From Microvirga ossetica (GTDB taxonomy: Bacteria; Pseudomonadota; Alphaproteobacteria; Rhizobiales; Beijerinckiaceae), in assembly GCF_002741015.1 (NCBI RefSeq), contig NZ_CP016616.1, forward strand, positions 2,761,501 to 2,825,500: a stretch of 64,000 nucleotides of DNA, read 5' to 3'. The position numbers and the translations under genes were made by a program. This document shows positions 36,381 through 45,412 of this stretch, in pieces (positions within the stretch are counted from its first letter, which is position 1; the number at the start of each line of letters is the position of its first letter). The notes under the pieces were generated by a model that had not been told where the DNA came from, searched no databases, and saw only the letters and a list, made by a program, of their open reading frames with translations.

Positions 36381-36596
36381 ATGTCGGACGACACATTGCG
36401 CATCGAGGACGCGGTCAACGAGACCTGCCCGTGGTCGGGAAAGCCGATCGCGGCGGATTCGCTCACCCTCTATCGCGGCGAGGTCGTCGGTTTCTGCAAT
36501 CCCGGCTGCCGCGACAAATTCAAGGCGGCGATCGACCACTTTGAAAAGGCGCTTGCGGATCGCGATGTACCTCTCATCGCAAAAGGAATTGAGTGA
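36381..36596 (+). CDS. Small YHS/TRASH-like Cys protein upstream of ffh
   Basis: A 71-residue protein, MSDDTLRIEDAVNETCPWSG onward. It has CPWSGKPI and GFCNPGCRDKF spaced like a YHS/TRASH metal-binding knuckle. Databases often mislabel such rhizobial proteins as glutathione S-transferase, but no GST fold can fit this length. It lies 2 bases before ffh and is probably co-translated with it. The function is unknown; metal or redox sensing is a guess. Alternative starts at 36330 and 36372 are in frame. Confidence 0.7.
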   Translation: MSDDTLRIEDAVNETCPWSGKPIAADSLTLYRGEVVGFCNPGCRDKFKAAIDHFEKALADRDVPLIAKGIE

Positions 36597-36598
36597 CC

Positions 36599-38158
36599 AT
36601 GTTCGAAGGCCTTTCCGACAAGCTTTCCAATATCCTCAACGGGCTGACGCGCCGCGGCGCGCTCACCGAGGAGGATGTCAACGCGGCGCTTCGTGAGGTC
36701 CGCCGCGCCCTGCTCGAGGCCGACGTGGCGCTCGAGGTGGTGCGCTCCTTCACGGACAAGGTGCGTGCCCGCGCGGTCGGCGCCGAGGTGGTCAAGTCGG
36801 TCTCCCCCGGCCAGCAGGTGGTCAAGATCGTCCACGACCAGCTCGTGGAGATGCTGGGCGCGGATGCGGAGGTGATCAGCCTCAACGCGGTTCCGCCCGT
36901 CGGCATCCTCATGGTCGGCCTGCAGGGTTCGGGCAAGACCACCACCACCGCCAAGATCGCCAAGCGCCTGACGGATCGCGACAACCGCCGCGTGCTCATG
37001 GCTTCCCTCGACACCCGTCGCCCTGCGGCGATGGAGCAGCTTGCGGTGCTCGGCAAGCAGGTCGGCGTCGACACATTGCCCATCGTCGCCGGCCAGTCGG
37101 CGGTGCAGATCGCCCGGCGCGCCATGGAGGCTGCCCGTCTCGGCGGCTACGACGTGGTCATGCTCGACACCGCCGGCCGCGTCACGGTCGACGAGGCGCT
37201 GATGGTGGAAGCGGCCGACGTGCGCGCCGCCACCAACCCGCACGAGGTGCTGCTCGTCGCCGATGCGCTCACCGGCCAGGACGCGGTCAACACGGCGCGT
37301 GCCTTCGACCAGCGCCTCGGCGTCACCGGCATCGTGCTGACCCGCATGGACGGCGATGCCCGCGGCGGTGCGGCTCTGTCGATGCGCGCCGTGACGGGCA
37401 AGCCGATCAAGCTCATCGGCACGGGCGAAAAGGTCGACGCGCTCGAGGAATTCCACCCGAGCCGCGTCGCCAACCGCATCCTCGGCATGGGCGACATCGT
37501 CTCGCTCGTCGAGAAGGCGGCCGAGAATTTCGATCAGGCGCAGGCCCAGCGCATGGCCGAGAAGATGCGCAAGGGCAAGTTCGATCTCGAAGATCTGCGC
37601 GACCAGCTCGCGCAGATGGAGAAGATCGGCGGCCTCTCCGGCATGATGGGCATGCTGCCGGGCGTCGCCAAGATGAAGTCGCAGCTCGAGAACGCCAATC
37701 TCGACGACCGGATCATCAAGCGCCAGCGCGCCATCATCGATTCCATGACGCCCTCCGAGCGCCGCAACCCGGACATCCTGAAAGCGTCGCGCAAGAAGCG
37801 CATCGCGGCCGGTGCCGGTGCGAAGGTCGAGGAGATCAACAAGCTCCTGAAGATGCACCGCCAGATGGCCGACGTCATGAAGATGATGGGCGGCGGCAAG
37901 GGCAAGGGCATGGCCGGCGCGCTCGGCAAGATGTTCGGGATCGGCGGCGGCGGCATGGGCGGCATGCCCCAGCCGACGCCGGAGCAGATCGAGGCGCTGC
38001 AGAAGCAGATGGGCGGCAAGCTGCCCGATTTCCCCGGCGGCGCCGGTGGCCTGCCGGCGATGCCGAAGGGCGTGCCGGGGCTTCCCGGTCTCGGCGCAGG
38101 CAAGATTCCCGGGCTCCCGGGCATCGGCGGCTTCCCGTTCGGAGGGAAAAAGAAGTGA
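36599..38158 (+). CDS. ffh: Signal recognition particle protein Ffh
   Basis: A 519-residue SRP GTPase. The N domain (about 1-90) is followed by the G domain with GLQGSGKTTTTAKIAK, LDTRRPAAMEQL, VMLDTAGRVTVDEAL and TRMDGDARGGAALSM. The Met-rich M domain (about 300-440) binds signal peptides and 4.5S RNA. The last 70 or so residues form a Gly/Pro/Met-rich tail. The ATG at 36599 is chosen over the in-frame GTG at 36593. The stop overlaps the next GTG start. Confidence 0.97.
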   Translation: MFEGLSDKLSNILNGLTRRGALTEEDVNAALREVRRALLEADVALEVVRSFTDKVRARAVGAEVVKSVSPGQQVVKIVHDQLVEMLGADAEVISLNAVPPVGILMVGLQGSGKTTTTAKIAKRLTDRDNRRVLMASLDTRRPAAMEQLAVLGKQVGVDTLPIVAGQSAVQIARRAMEAARLGGYDVVMLDTAGRVTVDEALMVEAADVRAATNPHEVLLVADALTGQDAVNTARAFDQRLGVTGIVLTRMDGDARGGAALSMRAVTGKPIKLIGTGEKVDALEEFHPSRVANRILGMGDIVSLVEKAAENFDQAQAQRMAEKMRKGKFDLEDLRDQLAQMEKIGGLSGMMGMLPGVAKMKSQLENANLDDRIIKRQRAIIDSMTPSERRNPDILKASRKKRIAAGAGAKVEEINKLLKMHRQMADVMKMMGGGKGKGMAGALGKMFGIGGGGMGGMPQPTPEQIEALQKQMGGKLPDFPGGAGGLPAMPKGVPGLPGLGAGKIPGLPGIGGFPFGGKKK

Positions 38159-38424
38159 CCGATGGTTTGATGGCGACGGAGCTGCTGCAGCGGGCTCATA
38201 CGCTGTCCAGGAAATTGGAAGGTGCGGGTATCTGGAATGAGATCCGCCTCTTCCGAGAGGACGGTATTACCGTTCTCGCGCGTGTTCCCGGTGAATACTG
38301 GGAGATTGATCTCCTCGAGGACGGCACGACCGATGTGGAAGTGTTTCGGACCGCGGGTGACCTGGAGGACGAGTCCTCCATCGAACGCCTGATCAGCGAA
38401 TTTGGTGAAAAGCTTAGACACTAG
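38155..38424 (+). CDS. Uncharacterised 89-residue protein between ffh and rpsP
   Basis: An acidic protein starting at GTG 38155 (GTGA overlap with the ffh stop, GGAGG upstream) or at ATG 38170. It has the pattern VPGEYWEIDLLEDGTTDVEVFR and DESSIERLISEFGEKL. It has no membrane segment or known motif. The coding DNA is visibly less GC-rich than ffh and rpsP. The composition and the Trp/Glu/Asp-rich strands recall small immunity or antitoxin proteins, but I do not recognise a family. It occupies a normally tight translation operon. Confidence 0.65.
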   Translation: MTDGLMATELLQRAHTLSRKLEGAGIWNEIRLFREDGITVLARVPGEYWEIDLLEDGTTDVEVFRTAGDLEDESSIERLISEFGEKLRH

Positions 38425-38433
38425 GAGCTAACA

Positions 38434-38793
38434 ATGTCCCTGAAGATCCGTCTCACCCGTGGTGGTGCGAAGAAGCGTCCCTATTACCGCATCGTCGTTG
38501 CCGACTCGCGCTCCCCGCGCGATGGCCGCTTCATCGAGAAGGTCGGCACCTACGACCCGATGAAGGCCAAGGACGATGCCGCCCGCGTCGTTCTCGACAA
38601 CGAGAAGATCCAGGCCTGGCTTGCCAAGGGTGCCCAGCCGACCGACCGCGTCCTGCGCTTCCTCGACGCCGCCGGCCTTCTGAAGCGTCCGGCCCGCAAC
38701 AACCCGCAGAAGGCGGTGCCCGGCAAGAAGGCCCAGGAGCGCGCTGCCGAGAAGGCCGCTGCCGCCGGCGCCGGCGAAGGCGAGGCTGCGTAA
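38434..38793 (+). CDS. rpsP: 30S ribosomal protein S16
   Basis: A 119-residue protein with the universal S16 core [42 protein letters not shown] and the common alphaproteobacterial Lys/Ala-rich C-terminal extension. It binds 16S rRNA early in 30S assembly. It precedes rimM and trmD, the conserved operon order. Confidence 0.98.
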   Translation: MSLKIRLTRGGAKKRPYYRIVVADSRSPRDGRFIEKVGTYDPMKAKDDAARVVLDNEKIQAWLAKGAQPTDRVLRFLDAAGLLKRPARNNPQKAVPGKKAQERAAEKAAAAGAGEGEAA

Positions 38794-38821
38794 AGCAGAC
38801 CGATGAAGCGGGGGCGTTCGA

Positions 38822-38967
38822 ACAAGCAGGACCTTCGCCCTCTCCCCAATGCGGGAGAGGGTGCCTCTCGCGTCAGCGAGGGGCGGGAGAGGGGCCGCGC
38901 TCAATCGAAGAACGCCCCCTCTCCCGGCTCGCTCCGCTTGCCACCCTCTCCCGCAGAGGGGAGAGGG
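38822..38967. repeat. Family A palindrome at the 5' end of rimM
   Basis: CCCTCTCCCCAATGCGGGAGAGGG and CCCCCTCTCCCGGC ... CACCCTCTCCCGCAGAGGGGAGAGGG form paired arms. The final GAGGGGAGAGGG ends directly before the TTG at 38968 and can act as a ribosome binding site. The repeat is the same family as in the ccmA tail. Confidence 0.8.
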
Positions 38968-39513
38968 TTGGTCCTCGTCGGTGAGTTCGGTCGCGCCCAT
39001 GGCCTCAAGGGCGAAGTGCGGCTGAAATCCCATACCGGCGATCCGCAGGCGATTGCCGGTTACAAGCCGCTGATCGCAAGCAACGGCAAAACCTTTTCGC
39101 TCAAGAACGTGCGGCCTGCACCCGGCGGCGCGCCCGATCTTCTCATCGCCATCGTCGATGGTGTGACGACGCGCGAGGCGTCCGAGGCGCTCAACCGCGT
39201 GCAGCTTTACGTGGAGCGCGACAAGCTTCCGCCGCCCGACGAGGAGGACGAGTTCCTGCTCGCCGACCTGATCGGTCTCTCGATTCAGAACGAAGCGGGC
39301 GAGATCATCGGCACTGTCGTCGACGTGCCCAATTACGGCGGTGGCGATCTTCTGGAAATCGCGCCCGTTCCAAGCGGCCCGACCGCGTTTCTGCCCTTCA
39401 CCAAGGCCTTCGTGCCGAGCGTGGATGTAACCGAAAAGCGCATCATAGCCGCGCCGCCGGACGACCTGTTCGAACAGGCGAAGCCCGCTCCTGAGTCCGA
39501 GGACGAGGCGTGA
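38968..39513 (+). CDS. rimM: 16S rRNA processing protein RimM
   Basis: A 181-residue protein from TTG 38968. The N-terminal RimM domain ([20 protein letters not shown]) is followed by a PRC-barrel domain ([20 protein letters not shown] ... DLLEIAP ... [15 protein letters not shown]). It helps 30S head assembly and binds S19. The frame is open to an ATG at 38803, which would add 55 residues encoded by a palindromic repeat and has no ribosome binding site. The TTG has GAGGGGAG in place, so I prefer it. The end overlaps trmD (GTGA). Confidence 0.9.
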   Translation: MVLVGEFGRAHGLKGEVRLKSHTGDPQAIAGYKPLIASNGKTFSLKNVRPAPGGAPDLLIAIVDGVTTREASEALNRVQLYVERDKLPPPDEEDEFLLADLIGLSIQNEAGEIIGTVVDVPNYGGGDLLEIAPVPSGPTAFLPFTKAFVPSVDVTEKRIIAAPPDDLFEQAKPAPESEDEA

Positions 39514-40190
39514 GCTTTTCCGCCACCATCCTCACCCTTTATCCCGAGATGTTTCCAGGCCCGCTCGGCGTGTCGCTCGCCGGCGATGCGCTTGCCCGCG
39601 GCTTGTGGTCCCTGACGGCGAAGAACATCCGCGATCACGGCCTTGGCCGACACCGCACGGTCGACGACACGCCGGCGGGCGGCGGTCCCGGCATGGTGAT
39701 CCGCTGCGACGTGCTCGCCGCCGCCATCGATGCCAACGTCGCGCAAGACGATCCGCGTCCGAAGCTTCTGATGAGCCCGCGCGGCAAGCCGCTGACGCAA
39801 TCCCGCGTGCGTGAGCTCGCGGCCGGCCCCGGCGCGGTCATCGTCTGCGGCCGCTTCGAGGGCGTCGACGAACGCGTGATCGAGGCGCGGGGCCTCGAGG
39901 AAGTCTCCATCGGCGACTACGTGCTCTCCGGCGGCGAGATGGCGGCGATGATCGTGCTCGATGCCTGCGTGCGTCTGCTGCCCGGGGTCATGGGCAAGGA
40001 AGCCTCCGGCACCGAAGAGAGTTTCGAATCGAACCGCCTCGAATATCCGCATTACACGCGGCCGCGCGAATGGGAGGGGCGCCCGATTCCCGACGTGCTG
40101 CTCTCCGGCAACCATGCCATGATCGAGCGCTGGCGCCGCGCGGAATCGGAGCGCATCACGCGCGAGCGGCGGCCGGATCTGCTGGAATAG
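39510..40190 (+). CDS. trmD: tRNA (guanine-N1)-methyltransferase TrmD
   Basis: A 226-residue SPOUT methyltransferase making m1G37. Trefoil-knot motifs are [26 protein letters not shown] and [22 protein letters not shown]. It starts with GTG overlapping the rimM stop. Its last 35 bases overlap, in antisense, the open frame of a truncated PLP enzyme gene. Confidence 0.97.
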   Translation: MSFSATILTLYPEMFPGPLGVSLAGDALARGLWSLTAKNIRDHGLGRHRTVDDTPAGGGPGMVIRCDVLAAAIDANVAQDDPRPKLLMSPRGKPLTQSRVRELAAGPGAVIVCGRFEGVDERVIEARGLEEVSIGDYVLSGGEMAAMIVLDACVRLLPGVMGKEASGTEESFESNRLEYPHYTRPREWEGRPIPDVLLSGNHAMIERWRRAESERITRERRPDLLE

Positions 40191-40872
40191 AACGACAATC
40201 CCGGTTGTGCGCGCCGGACGGGCCGCCGGACAGAACGGGCGATTCGGCCGGCTCCACGGCGACGATCTCGATCGGCTTCTTCCGCCGCAGGCCTTCCGCG
40301 ATCCCGCTTAAGGATGCTGCCGTTCCCACGCTCTGGACGAAGCCGTCGATGCGGCCCTCCGTCTGCTGCCAGATCTCGTCCGCCATCCGGTGATAGGCCG
40401 CGATCTGGTCGCGGTTCTTCATCTGGTCGGTCCAGAAGGAGCCCTTCGCTTCGGCGATGATGCGGGCCTGCTCGATCATGTCCTTGGTGAGTTTCTCCGT
40501 CATGCGCCCGCTCTCGCTTGCAACGATATGCAGCGTGGCGCCGAGCAGCTGCATGTGGTCGAGCTTCTCTTTGCTGAAGGCATCGGAGGTGACGATGTCG
40601 AGGGGGTAGCCTTTCACCGCGCAGACCAGCGACAGGGAGACGCCGGTGCTGCCGCCGGTATATTCGACGACCGAACCGCCGGGTTTGAGACGCCCGTCGG
40701 CTTCCGCCGCCTCGATCATCGCGAGCGCCATCCGGACCTTCATGCTGCCGGTGGGGTTCTCGTTCTCGGATTTGAGCAGGAGGCGGGCGCCGTTGGCGGG
40801 GCGGATATGGCGCAGGGCGATCAGCGACGTGTTGCCGATGCGGTCGAGGATGGTGCTGGGCTGGCCGGTCAT
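40156..40872 (-). pseudogene. 3'-truncated cysteine synthase-like PLP enzyme
   Basis: The first 220 or so residues match the cysteine synthase/cystathionine beta-synthase fold. They include the PLP Lys in NPTGSMKVRMAL, the phosphate loop TGGSTGVSLSLV, the substrate segment QSVGTAASLSGIAEGL and VAVEPAESPVLSGGPSGAH. Homology then stops about 10 bases from the trmD stop. The frame runs on into antisense trmD and ends after about 16 unrelated residues. Family members are over 300 residues, so roughly 90-100 C-terminal residues are missing. It is probably inactive and divergent from a damaged HxlR gene. Confidence 0.8.
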
Positions 40873-40978
40873 GGGTTCTGTCCGAAAAAGGTCGATCCTC
40901 GATAGACCGGGATCGCACCGTCGTCAGGTCCGGAATCCGGACTTCTCCACGGCTCACCGCCATGATAGCGCTTCCGCC

Positions 40979-41674
40979 ATGGCAGATTACGGTCAGTTCT
41001 GTTCCGTGGCCCGCGCCCATGAGGCCATCGGCGGGCGCTGGACCCTTCTCGTGGTGCGCGAGCTCCTGTGCGGCAGCCGGCGCTTCAACGACATCCGCCG
41101 CGGCATCCCGCGCATCTCCCGCACCATGCTCTCGGAGCGCCTGCAGGACTTGGTGCATGTGGGGGCGGTGATCCGCGTCGAGGGCGAGCACGGCCCCGAA
41201 TACACGCTCACCGAGGCGGGCCGGGAGCTGATGGGCATCGTCGGAGCCCTCGGCACCTGGGGCCAGCGCTGGCTGCCGCGGCAGGCCGGGTCCGAGGATC
41301 TGGACCTCGATCCCGTTCTCGTCGACATGCAGCGGCGGGTCCGCCCGGAGGCCCTCCCACCCGAACCCATCGTCGTCCGCTTCGAGATCGAGGGGCAGCG
41401 CCAGCCGCGCTTCCTGCTGCTCAAGGAGGCGGAGTCTTCGCTTTGTACACAGAACCCGGGTTTTCCCGAGCCCATCTGCGTTCGGGCAAGACTTCCCGTG
41501 CTGGTCGCCTAGTGGCGGGGTGACGTGAGCTTCGCCGAAGCGCGGCGGATCGGGCTCACGGTGGAGGGGCCTAAGACTCTGGTGCAGGCGTTTCCGGATT
41601 GGTTCGAGCGGTATGTGTTCGCTGAGGTCGCGTCGGCTGCAGGCCCCTCCCTCCCCCTTGCGGGGAGGGATTGA
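40979..41674 (+). pseudogene. HxlR-type regulator interrupted by an in-frame TAG
   Basis: MADYGQFCSVARAHEAIGGR begins an HxlR winged helix (WTLLVVRELLCGSRRFNDIRRGIPRISRTMLSERLQ). A TAG at 41510-41512 stops the frame after 177 residues. In the same frame without any shift, coding-like sequence continues as WRGDVSFAEARRIGLTVEGP and AFPDWFERYVFAEV to a TGA at 41672. This is the expected SCP2-like C-terminal region of such regulators. The shortened product may still bind DNA, but the gene looks like a recent nonsense pseudogene. Confidence 0.75.
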
Positions 41675-41862
41675 GGGTGAGGGTCGGAAAGTCAGAGCGC
41701 TGCGCTTCATCAAGACGGCGCGAGATTGCTACAGCGCCTTGCTTGTCTGAGCGATCACCCAGCTGCACGACCCCCACCCCTGCCCCTCCCCGCAAGGGGG
41801 AGGGGACCCGCGCCAATCTCGTCAAGCGATCCCGGATCTTCGCTGCGCTTCGTCCGGGATGA
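41645..41862. repeat. Composite repeat block (families A then B)
   Basis: CCCTCCCCCTTGCGGGGAGGGA pairs with CCCTCCCCGCAAGGGGGAGGG near 41785. It is followed by GATCCCGGATCTTCGCTGCG / CGTCCGGGATGAC (family B). It fills the gap before rplS together with about 100 bases of probable promoter. Confidence 0.78.
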
Positions 41863-41989
41863 CAGCCAGCCTACAGGCTCGACAACCCCCCCAATCTGCT
41901 GTATAGGCGCGGCCTCAACTTAAAACAGGACGCCGAAATCCCGCGGGTTTTGAGATTGCTCAAGGCCACGCAACGGCAGGAGTATTACG

Positions 41990-42373
41990 ATGAACCTCAT
42001 TCAGCAGCTCGAGCAAGAGCAGATTGCCAAGCTCGCCAAGACCATTCCCGTTTTCCAGCCCGGCGACACTGTCATCGTCAACGTGAAGGTGAAGGAAGGC
42101 GAGCGCACCCGTGTCCAGGCCTACGAGGGCGTCTGCATCGCCCGTTCCGGCAGCGGCCTGCACGAGAGCTTCACCGTCCGTAAGATCTCCTACGGCGAAG
42201 GTGTCGAGCGCGTGTTCCCGCTCTACTCGCCGCTGGTCGATTCCATCAAGGTCGTGCGCCGCGGCGCCGTCCGTCGCGCCAAGCTCTACTACCTGCGCGA
42301 CCGTCGCGGTAAGTCGGCCCGTATCGCCGAGCGCACCGAGAAGAAGACCGAGACCCCGGCTGCCGCCGAGTAA
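41990..42373 (+). CDS. rplS: 50S ribosomal protein L19
   Basis: A 127-residue protein with L19 signatures [43 protein letters not shown] and [19 protein letters not shown]. It lies at the 30S-50S interface. It is separated from trmD by the two decayed genes and repeats, and has its own intrinsic terminator. Confidence 0.98.
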   Translation: MNLIQQLEQEQIAKLAKTIPVFQPGDTVIVNVKVKEGERTRVQAYEGVCIARSGSGLHESFTVRKISYGEGVERVFPLYSPLVDSIKVVRRGAVRRAKLYYLRDRRGKSARIAERTEKKTETPAAAE

Positions 42374-42401
42374 GGCTCTCGTCTCCATCTTTGGAAGTGA
42401 C

Positions 42402-42429
42402 AAAGGCGCGGCTCGAACCGCGCCTTTTT
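42402..42429 (+). terminator. Intrinsic terminator of rplS
   Basis: AAAGGCGCGG / CCGCGCCTTT with a CTCGAA loop is followed by a T run, 28 bases after the rplS stop. Confidence 0.92.
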
Positions 42430-42601
42430 GCTGACAGGACAAGCGTTGCGGCACGCCATCGCGACAAAAATATAATTGCGCGAAGGCTTGTGTCTGCTAT
42501 GCGATCGTTTCAAGGCGGTGTGCGCTCAGGACATCTTCCCGTCCCGGCGTCCTGCCGCTAAAAACGCCGAACCACTTATTGTCGACCGTTGGAAGAGAAC
42601 C

Positions 42602-44008
42602 ATGGCTAAAGCCCGCACCCTCTATGACAAGATCTGGGACGACCACGTCGTCGATCAGCAGGATGACGGGACGTGCCTTCTCTACATCGACCGCCACCTC
42701 GTCCATGAGGTCACGAGCCCGCAGGCCTTCGAGGGCCTGCGCATGACCGGCCGCCAGGTGCGCCAGCCGGGCAAGACGCTGGCCGTGGTCGACCACAACG
42801 TGCCGACCTCCGACCGCTCGCACGGCATCGAGGATCCCGAAGCCGCGACCCAGGTTGCGGCTCTCGCCCAGAACGCCAAGGAATTCGGCGTCGAGTACTT
42901 CAACGAGCTCGACATCCGCCAGGGCATCGTCCACGTGGTGGGCCCGGAGCAGGGCTTCACCCTGCCGGGCATGACCATCGTCTGCGGCGACAGCCACACC
43001 TCGACCCATGGCGCCTTCGGCTCGCTCGCCCATGGCATCGGCACGTCCGAGGTCGAGCATGTGCTCGCCACCCAGACCCTGATCCAGAAGAAGGCCAAGA
43101 ACATGCGCGTGACCGTGGACGGGCAGCTGCCCGCCGGCGTCACCGCGAAGGACATCATCCTCGCCATCATCGGCGAGATCGGCACCGCCGGCGGCACCGG
43201 CCATGTGATCGAATATGCGGGCGAGGCCATCCGGTCCCTGTCGATGGAAGGCCGCATGACGATCTGCAACATGTCGATCGAGGGCGGCGCCCGCGCCGGC
43301 ATGGTCGCTCCCGACGAGAAGACCTATGCCTATCTGAAAGGCCGTCCCAAGGCGCCGCAGGGCGAGGCCTGGGACGCGGCCGTGCGCTACTGGGACTCGT
43401 TGCGCACGGACGAGGGCGCGTTCTTCGATACCGAGATCCGTCTCGACGCGGCCAATCTCCCGCCCATCGTCACCTGGGGCACGAGCCCCGAGGATGTCGT
43501 TTCCGTCGCCGGCGTCGTGCCGAACCCGGACGACATCCAGGACGAGAACAAGCGCCGCTCGAAGTGGAGGGCGCTGGAATATATGGGCCTCACCCCCGGC
43601 ACGAAGATCACCGACATCGCGCTGGACCGCGTCTTCATCGGCTCATGCACCAATGGCCGCATCGAGGACCTGCGCGAAGTGGCCAAGGTCGTCGAGGGCA
43701 AGCGCGTCGCCGCGAGCGTCAACGCCATGATCGTGCCCGGCTCGGGCATCGTGAAGATGCAGGCCGAGGCCGAAGGTCTCGACAGGATCTTCAAGGAAGC
43801 CGGCTTCGACTGGCGGGAGCCAGGCTGCTCCATGTGCCTTGCCATGAACGCCGACCGTCTCGCGCCCCACGAGCGCTGCGCCTCCACCTCGAACCGCAAT
43901 TTCGAGGGCCGCCAGGGCTTCAAGGGCCGCACCCATCTGGTCTCGCCCGCCATGGCGGCGGCGGCCGCGATTGCGGGCCGCTTCGTGGACATCCGGACTT
44001 TCCGCTGA
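42602..44008 (+). CDS. leuC: 3-isopropylmalate dehydratase large subunit
   Basis: A 468-residue aconitase-family subunit of leucine synthesis. Cluster cysteines are in [13 protein letters not shown] (about 350) and GCSMCLAMN (about 410-413), and the substrate loop is [12 protein letters not shown]. It works with LeuD, encoded 4.8 kb downstream on the same strand. The ATG at 42602 ([17 protein letters not shown]) is the family start; the longer open frame upstream is not coding-like. Confidence 0.97.
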   Translation: MAKARTLYDKIWDDHVVDQQDDGTCLLYIDRHLVHEVTSPQAFEGLRMTGRQVRQPGKTLAVVDHNVPTSDRSHGIEDPEAATQVAALAQNAKEFGVEYFNELDIRQGIVHVVGPEQGFTLPGMTIVCGDSHTSTHGAFGSLAHGIGTSEVEHVLATQTLIQKKAKNMRVTVDGQLPAGVTAKDIILAIIGEIGTAGGTGHVIEYAGEAIRSLSMEGRMTICNMSIEGGARAGMVAPDEKTYAYLKGRPKAPQGEAWDAAVRYWDSLRTDEGAFFDTEIRLDAANLPPIVTWGTSPEDVVSVAGVVPNPDDIQDENKRRSKWRALEYMGLTPGTKITDIALDRVFIGSCTNGRIEDLREVAKVVEGKRVAASVNAMIVPGSGIVKMQAEAEGLDRIFKEAGFDWREPGCSMCLAMNADRLAPHERCASTSNRNFEGRQGFKGRTHLVSPAMAAAAAIAGRFVDIRTFR

Positions 44009-44031
44009 TCGTCGTCTTCACGGACAAACGG

Positions 44032-44064
44032 AAAGGCCGTGGCTCAGCCGAGCCACGGCCTTTT
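44032..44064 (+). terminator. Intrinsic terminator of leuC
   Basis: AAAGGCCGTGGCT / AGCCACGGCCTTT with a CAGCCG loop plus TTTT. On the minus strand it also resembles a terminator for the small convergent gene at 44085. Confidence 0.92.
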
Positions 44065-44084
44065 CATGATAAAAGTCTCAGTGC

Positions 44085-44387
44085 TTAATCCACGTAGACC
44101 CGGCGGCCGGCCACGACCTGGCGGCAACGCTCGACAGGGCGGCGGACGACCACGCCATTCCGGCGCACCCGCTCTTCCATCACCGTGCGGCACACGGTGC
44201 GCGTCCGGACCGGGCGCACCACGCGGCGCTCGACGATGCGTTCACGATAGCGCGGACGGTAATCCCGCTCCTGCTCGACACGAACGCCCGACGGGCCGAT
44301 CCGCACGTCGACGCCCTGAGCCGACGCCGCACCGGCGCCGAAAACCACCAGCCCGGCCACAGCCAGGATACCAAACACTTTACGCAT
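44085..44387 (-). CDS. Small secreted Arg-rich protein
   Basis: A 100-residue protein with a signal peptide (MRKVFGILAVAGLVVFGAGA, cleavage after ASA). The mature part is highly basic, with repeated RVxRxR segments (RYRERIVERRVVRPVRTRT) and two conserved-looking Cys (TVCRTV, ERCRQV). No known domain is visible. It may be a periplasmic structural or nucleic-acid-binding protein. Similar proteins seem common in this bacterial group. Confidence 0.75.
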   Translation of the reverse strand: MRKVFGILAVAGLVVFGAGAASAQGVDVRIGPSGVRVEQERDYRPRYRERIVERRVVRPVRTRTVCRTVMEERVRRNGVVVRRPVERCRQVVAGRRVYVD

Positions 44388-44522
44388 TGTTGCCTCATCG
44401 AATGTTGACAGTTCCGGGGCTGTTAACGGCGAAGGAGGTCAGGCGTTCCGTTGCAAGGCGGCATTGCGCCGGCCATGGTAAAGCAATGGTGAAGGCCTGG
44501 AGGAGGGCTGGAGGAGGGATCG

Positions 44523-44792
44523 ATGAGCGAACGGGACCAGGAGAAAGCCCGCGAGGCCCGTGAGGCGCTGGAGCGCGTCCGGCGGGATACGGAAACCCTC
44601 GGCTCCTCGGCGCTTGCGCGGATGGGGCGGCAGGCGGGGGAGCATTTCGGGGCCAAGGACGCCGTCGGTGCGGGCGAGGGCGGCGGCACCGATCCGATCG
44701 AGCTCTGGGGCCGGCGCATCGGCCGCGCGCTGTCGCTGGTCGGCGTCGTCATCCTCACTATCTGGCTTCTGGTCCAGCTGAGGATCCTCTGA
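44523..44792 (+). CDS. Small single-helix membrane protein
   Basis: An 89-residue protein. A charged helical N terminus (SERDQEKAREAREALERVRRD) is followed by a C-terminal membrane helix (ALSLVGVVILTIWLLVQLRI). A GGAGGAGGG lies just upstream of the ATG. It is 4 bases before the zincin gene and probably co-transcribed. The function is unknown. Confidence 0.72.
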   Translation: MSERDQEKAREAREALERVRRDTETLGSSALARMGRQAGEHFGAKDAVGAGEGGGTDPIELWGRRIGRALSLVGVVILTIWLLVQLRIL

Positions 44793-44796
44793 CGCC

Positions 44797-45204
44797 ATGA
44801 CGAGCCTCGCCAATCTCCAGGCACCCTCCCTCGACGATCTCGAAGCTCTCGCGCGGGATGCCTATGCGCGCCTGCCGGAAGCGTTCCGCCGGCTCTGCGA
44901 GGGCGTGGTGATCCGGGTCGAGGATTTTCCCGACGACGAGACGATGGAGGAGATGGGCTGCGAGACACCCTTCGACCTGCTCGGGCTCTTCCGCGGCATC
45001 GGCCTCGCGCAGGGCGGCGCGATGATGCAGACGGGCCAGTTCCCGAACATGGTCTGGCTCTACCGCCGCCCGATCCTCGATTACTGGGCCGAGCACGAGG
45101 AGAGCTTGGGCCAGATCGTCACCCACGTCCTGGTGCACGAGATCGGCCACCATTTCGGCCTCTCCGACGAGGACATGGAAGCGATCGAGGCGGCGGCGAG
45201 CTAG
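44797..45204 (+). CDS. MpgA/DUF1025-type zincin metallopeptidase-like protein
   Basis: A 135-residue protein with the conserved C-terminal zincin signature HVLVHEIGHHFGLSDEDMEAIE (HExxH plus downstream Asp/Glu). The N-terminal region EDFPDDETMEEMGCETPFDLLGLFRG is typical of the metallopeptidase family formerly DUF1025. It is a compact cytoplasmic protein with no signal. The substrate is unknown. Confidence 0.85.
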   Translation: MTSLANLQAPSLDDLEALARDAYARLPEAFRRLCEGVVIRVEDFPDDETMEEMGCETPFDLLGLFRGIGLAQGGAMMQTGQFPNMVWLYRRPILDYWAEHEESLGQIVTHVLVHEIGHHFGLSDEDMEAIEAAAS

Positions 45205-45340
45205 CGCATCGTGCGAAAAAGTGGACCCGGTTATTCGCTGACGCGGCCCTTCGGGTCGGGCTCAACGATGCGCTCTTCAAAGAGTGGAGCATCGGATCAG
45301 ACCCCAAAAGTGGAGTCCACTTTTGGGTCCGATGCTTTAA
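45204..45340. repeat. Family E palindromic repeat (full copy)
   Basis: AGCGCATCGTGCGAAAAAGTGG ... CAACGATGCGCT forms one dyad. GAGCATCGGATCAGACCCC ... AAAGTGGAGTCCACTTTTGGG ... TCCGATGCT forms a second. It follows the layout of the copy at 30043. Confidence 0.8.
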
Positions 45341-45412
45341 GACGCATCGGCGGGCGAAACGATGCGACGGCGAGCGCAGAACAAGATGCGCTCGCTGCGA
45401 CGAATCGCGATC

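Noticed and set aside
41510..41512. Programmed amber readthrough or pyrrolysine in the HxlR gene
   Set aside because: No readthrough context or pyl genes are seen; a simple nonsense mutation or sequencing error is more likely.
42440..42601. Leucine leader peptide before leuC
   Set aside because: I looked for a short ORF with Leu-codon clusters and found none in this gap.
44423..44968. A 181-codon minus-strand frame opposite 44523 and 44797
   Set aside because: The plus-strand genes have good SDs, a membrane helix and a zincin motif; the minus frame is Ser/Arg/Pro-rich shadow.
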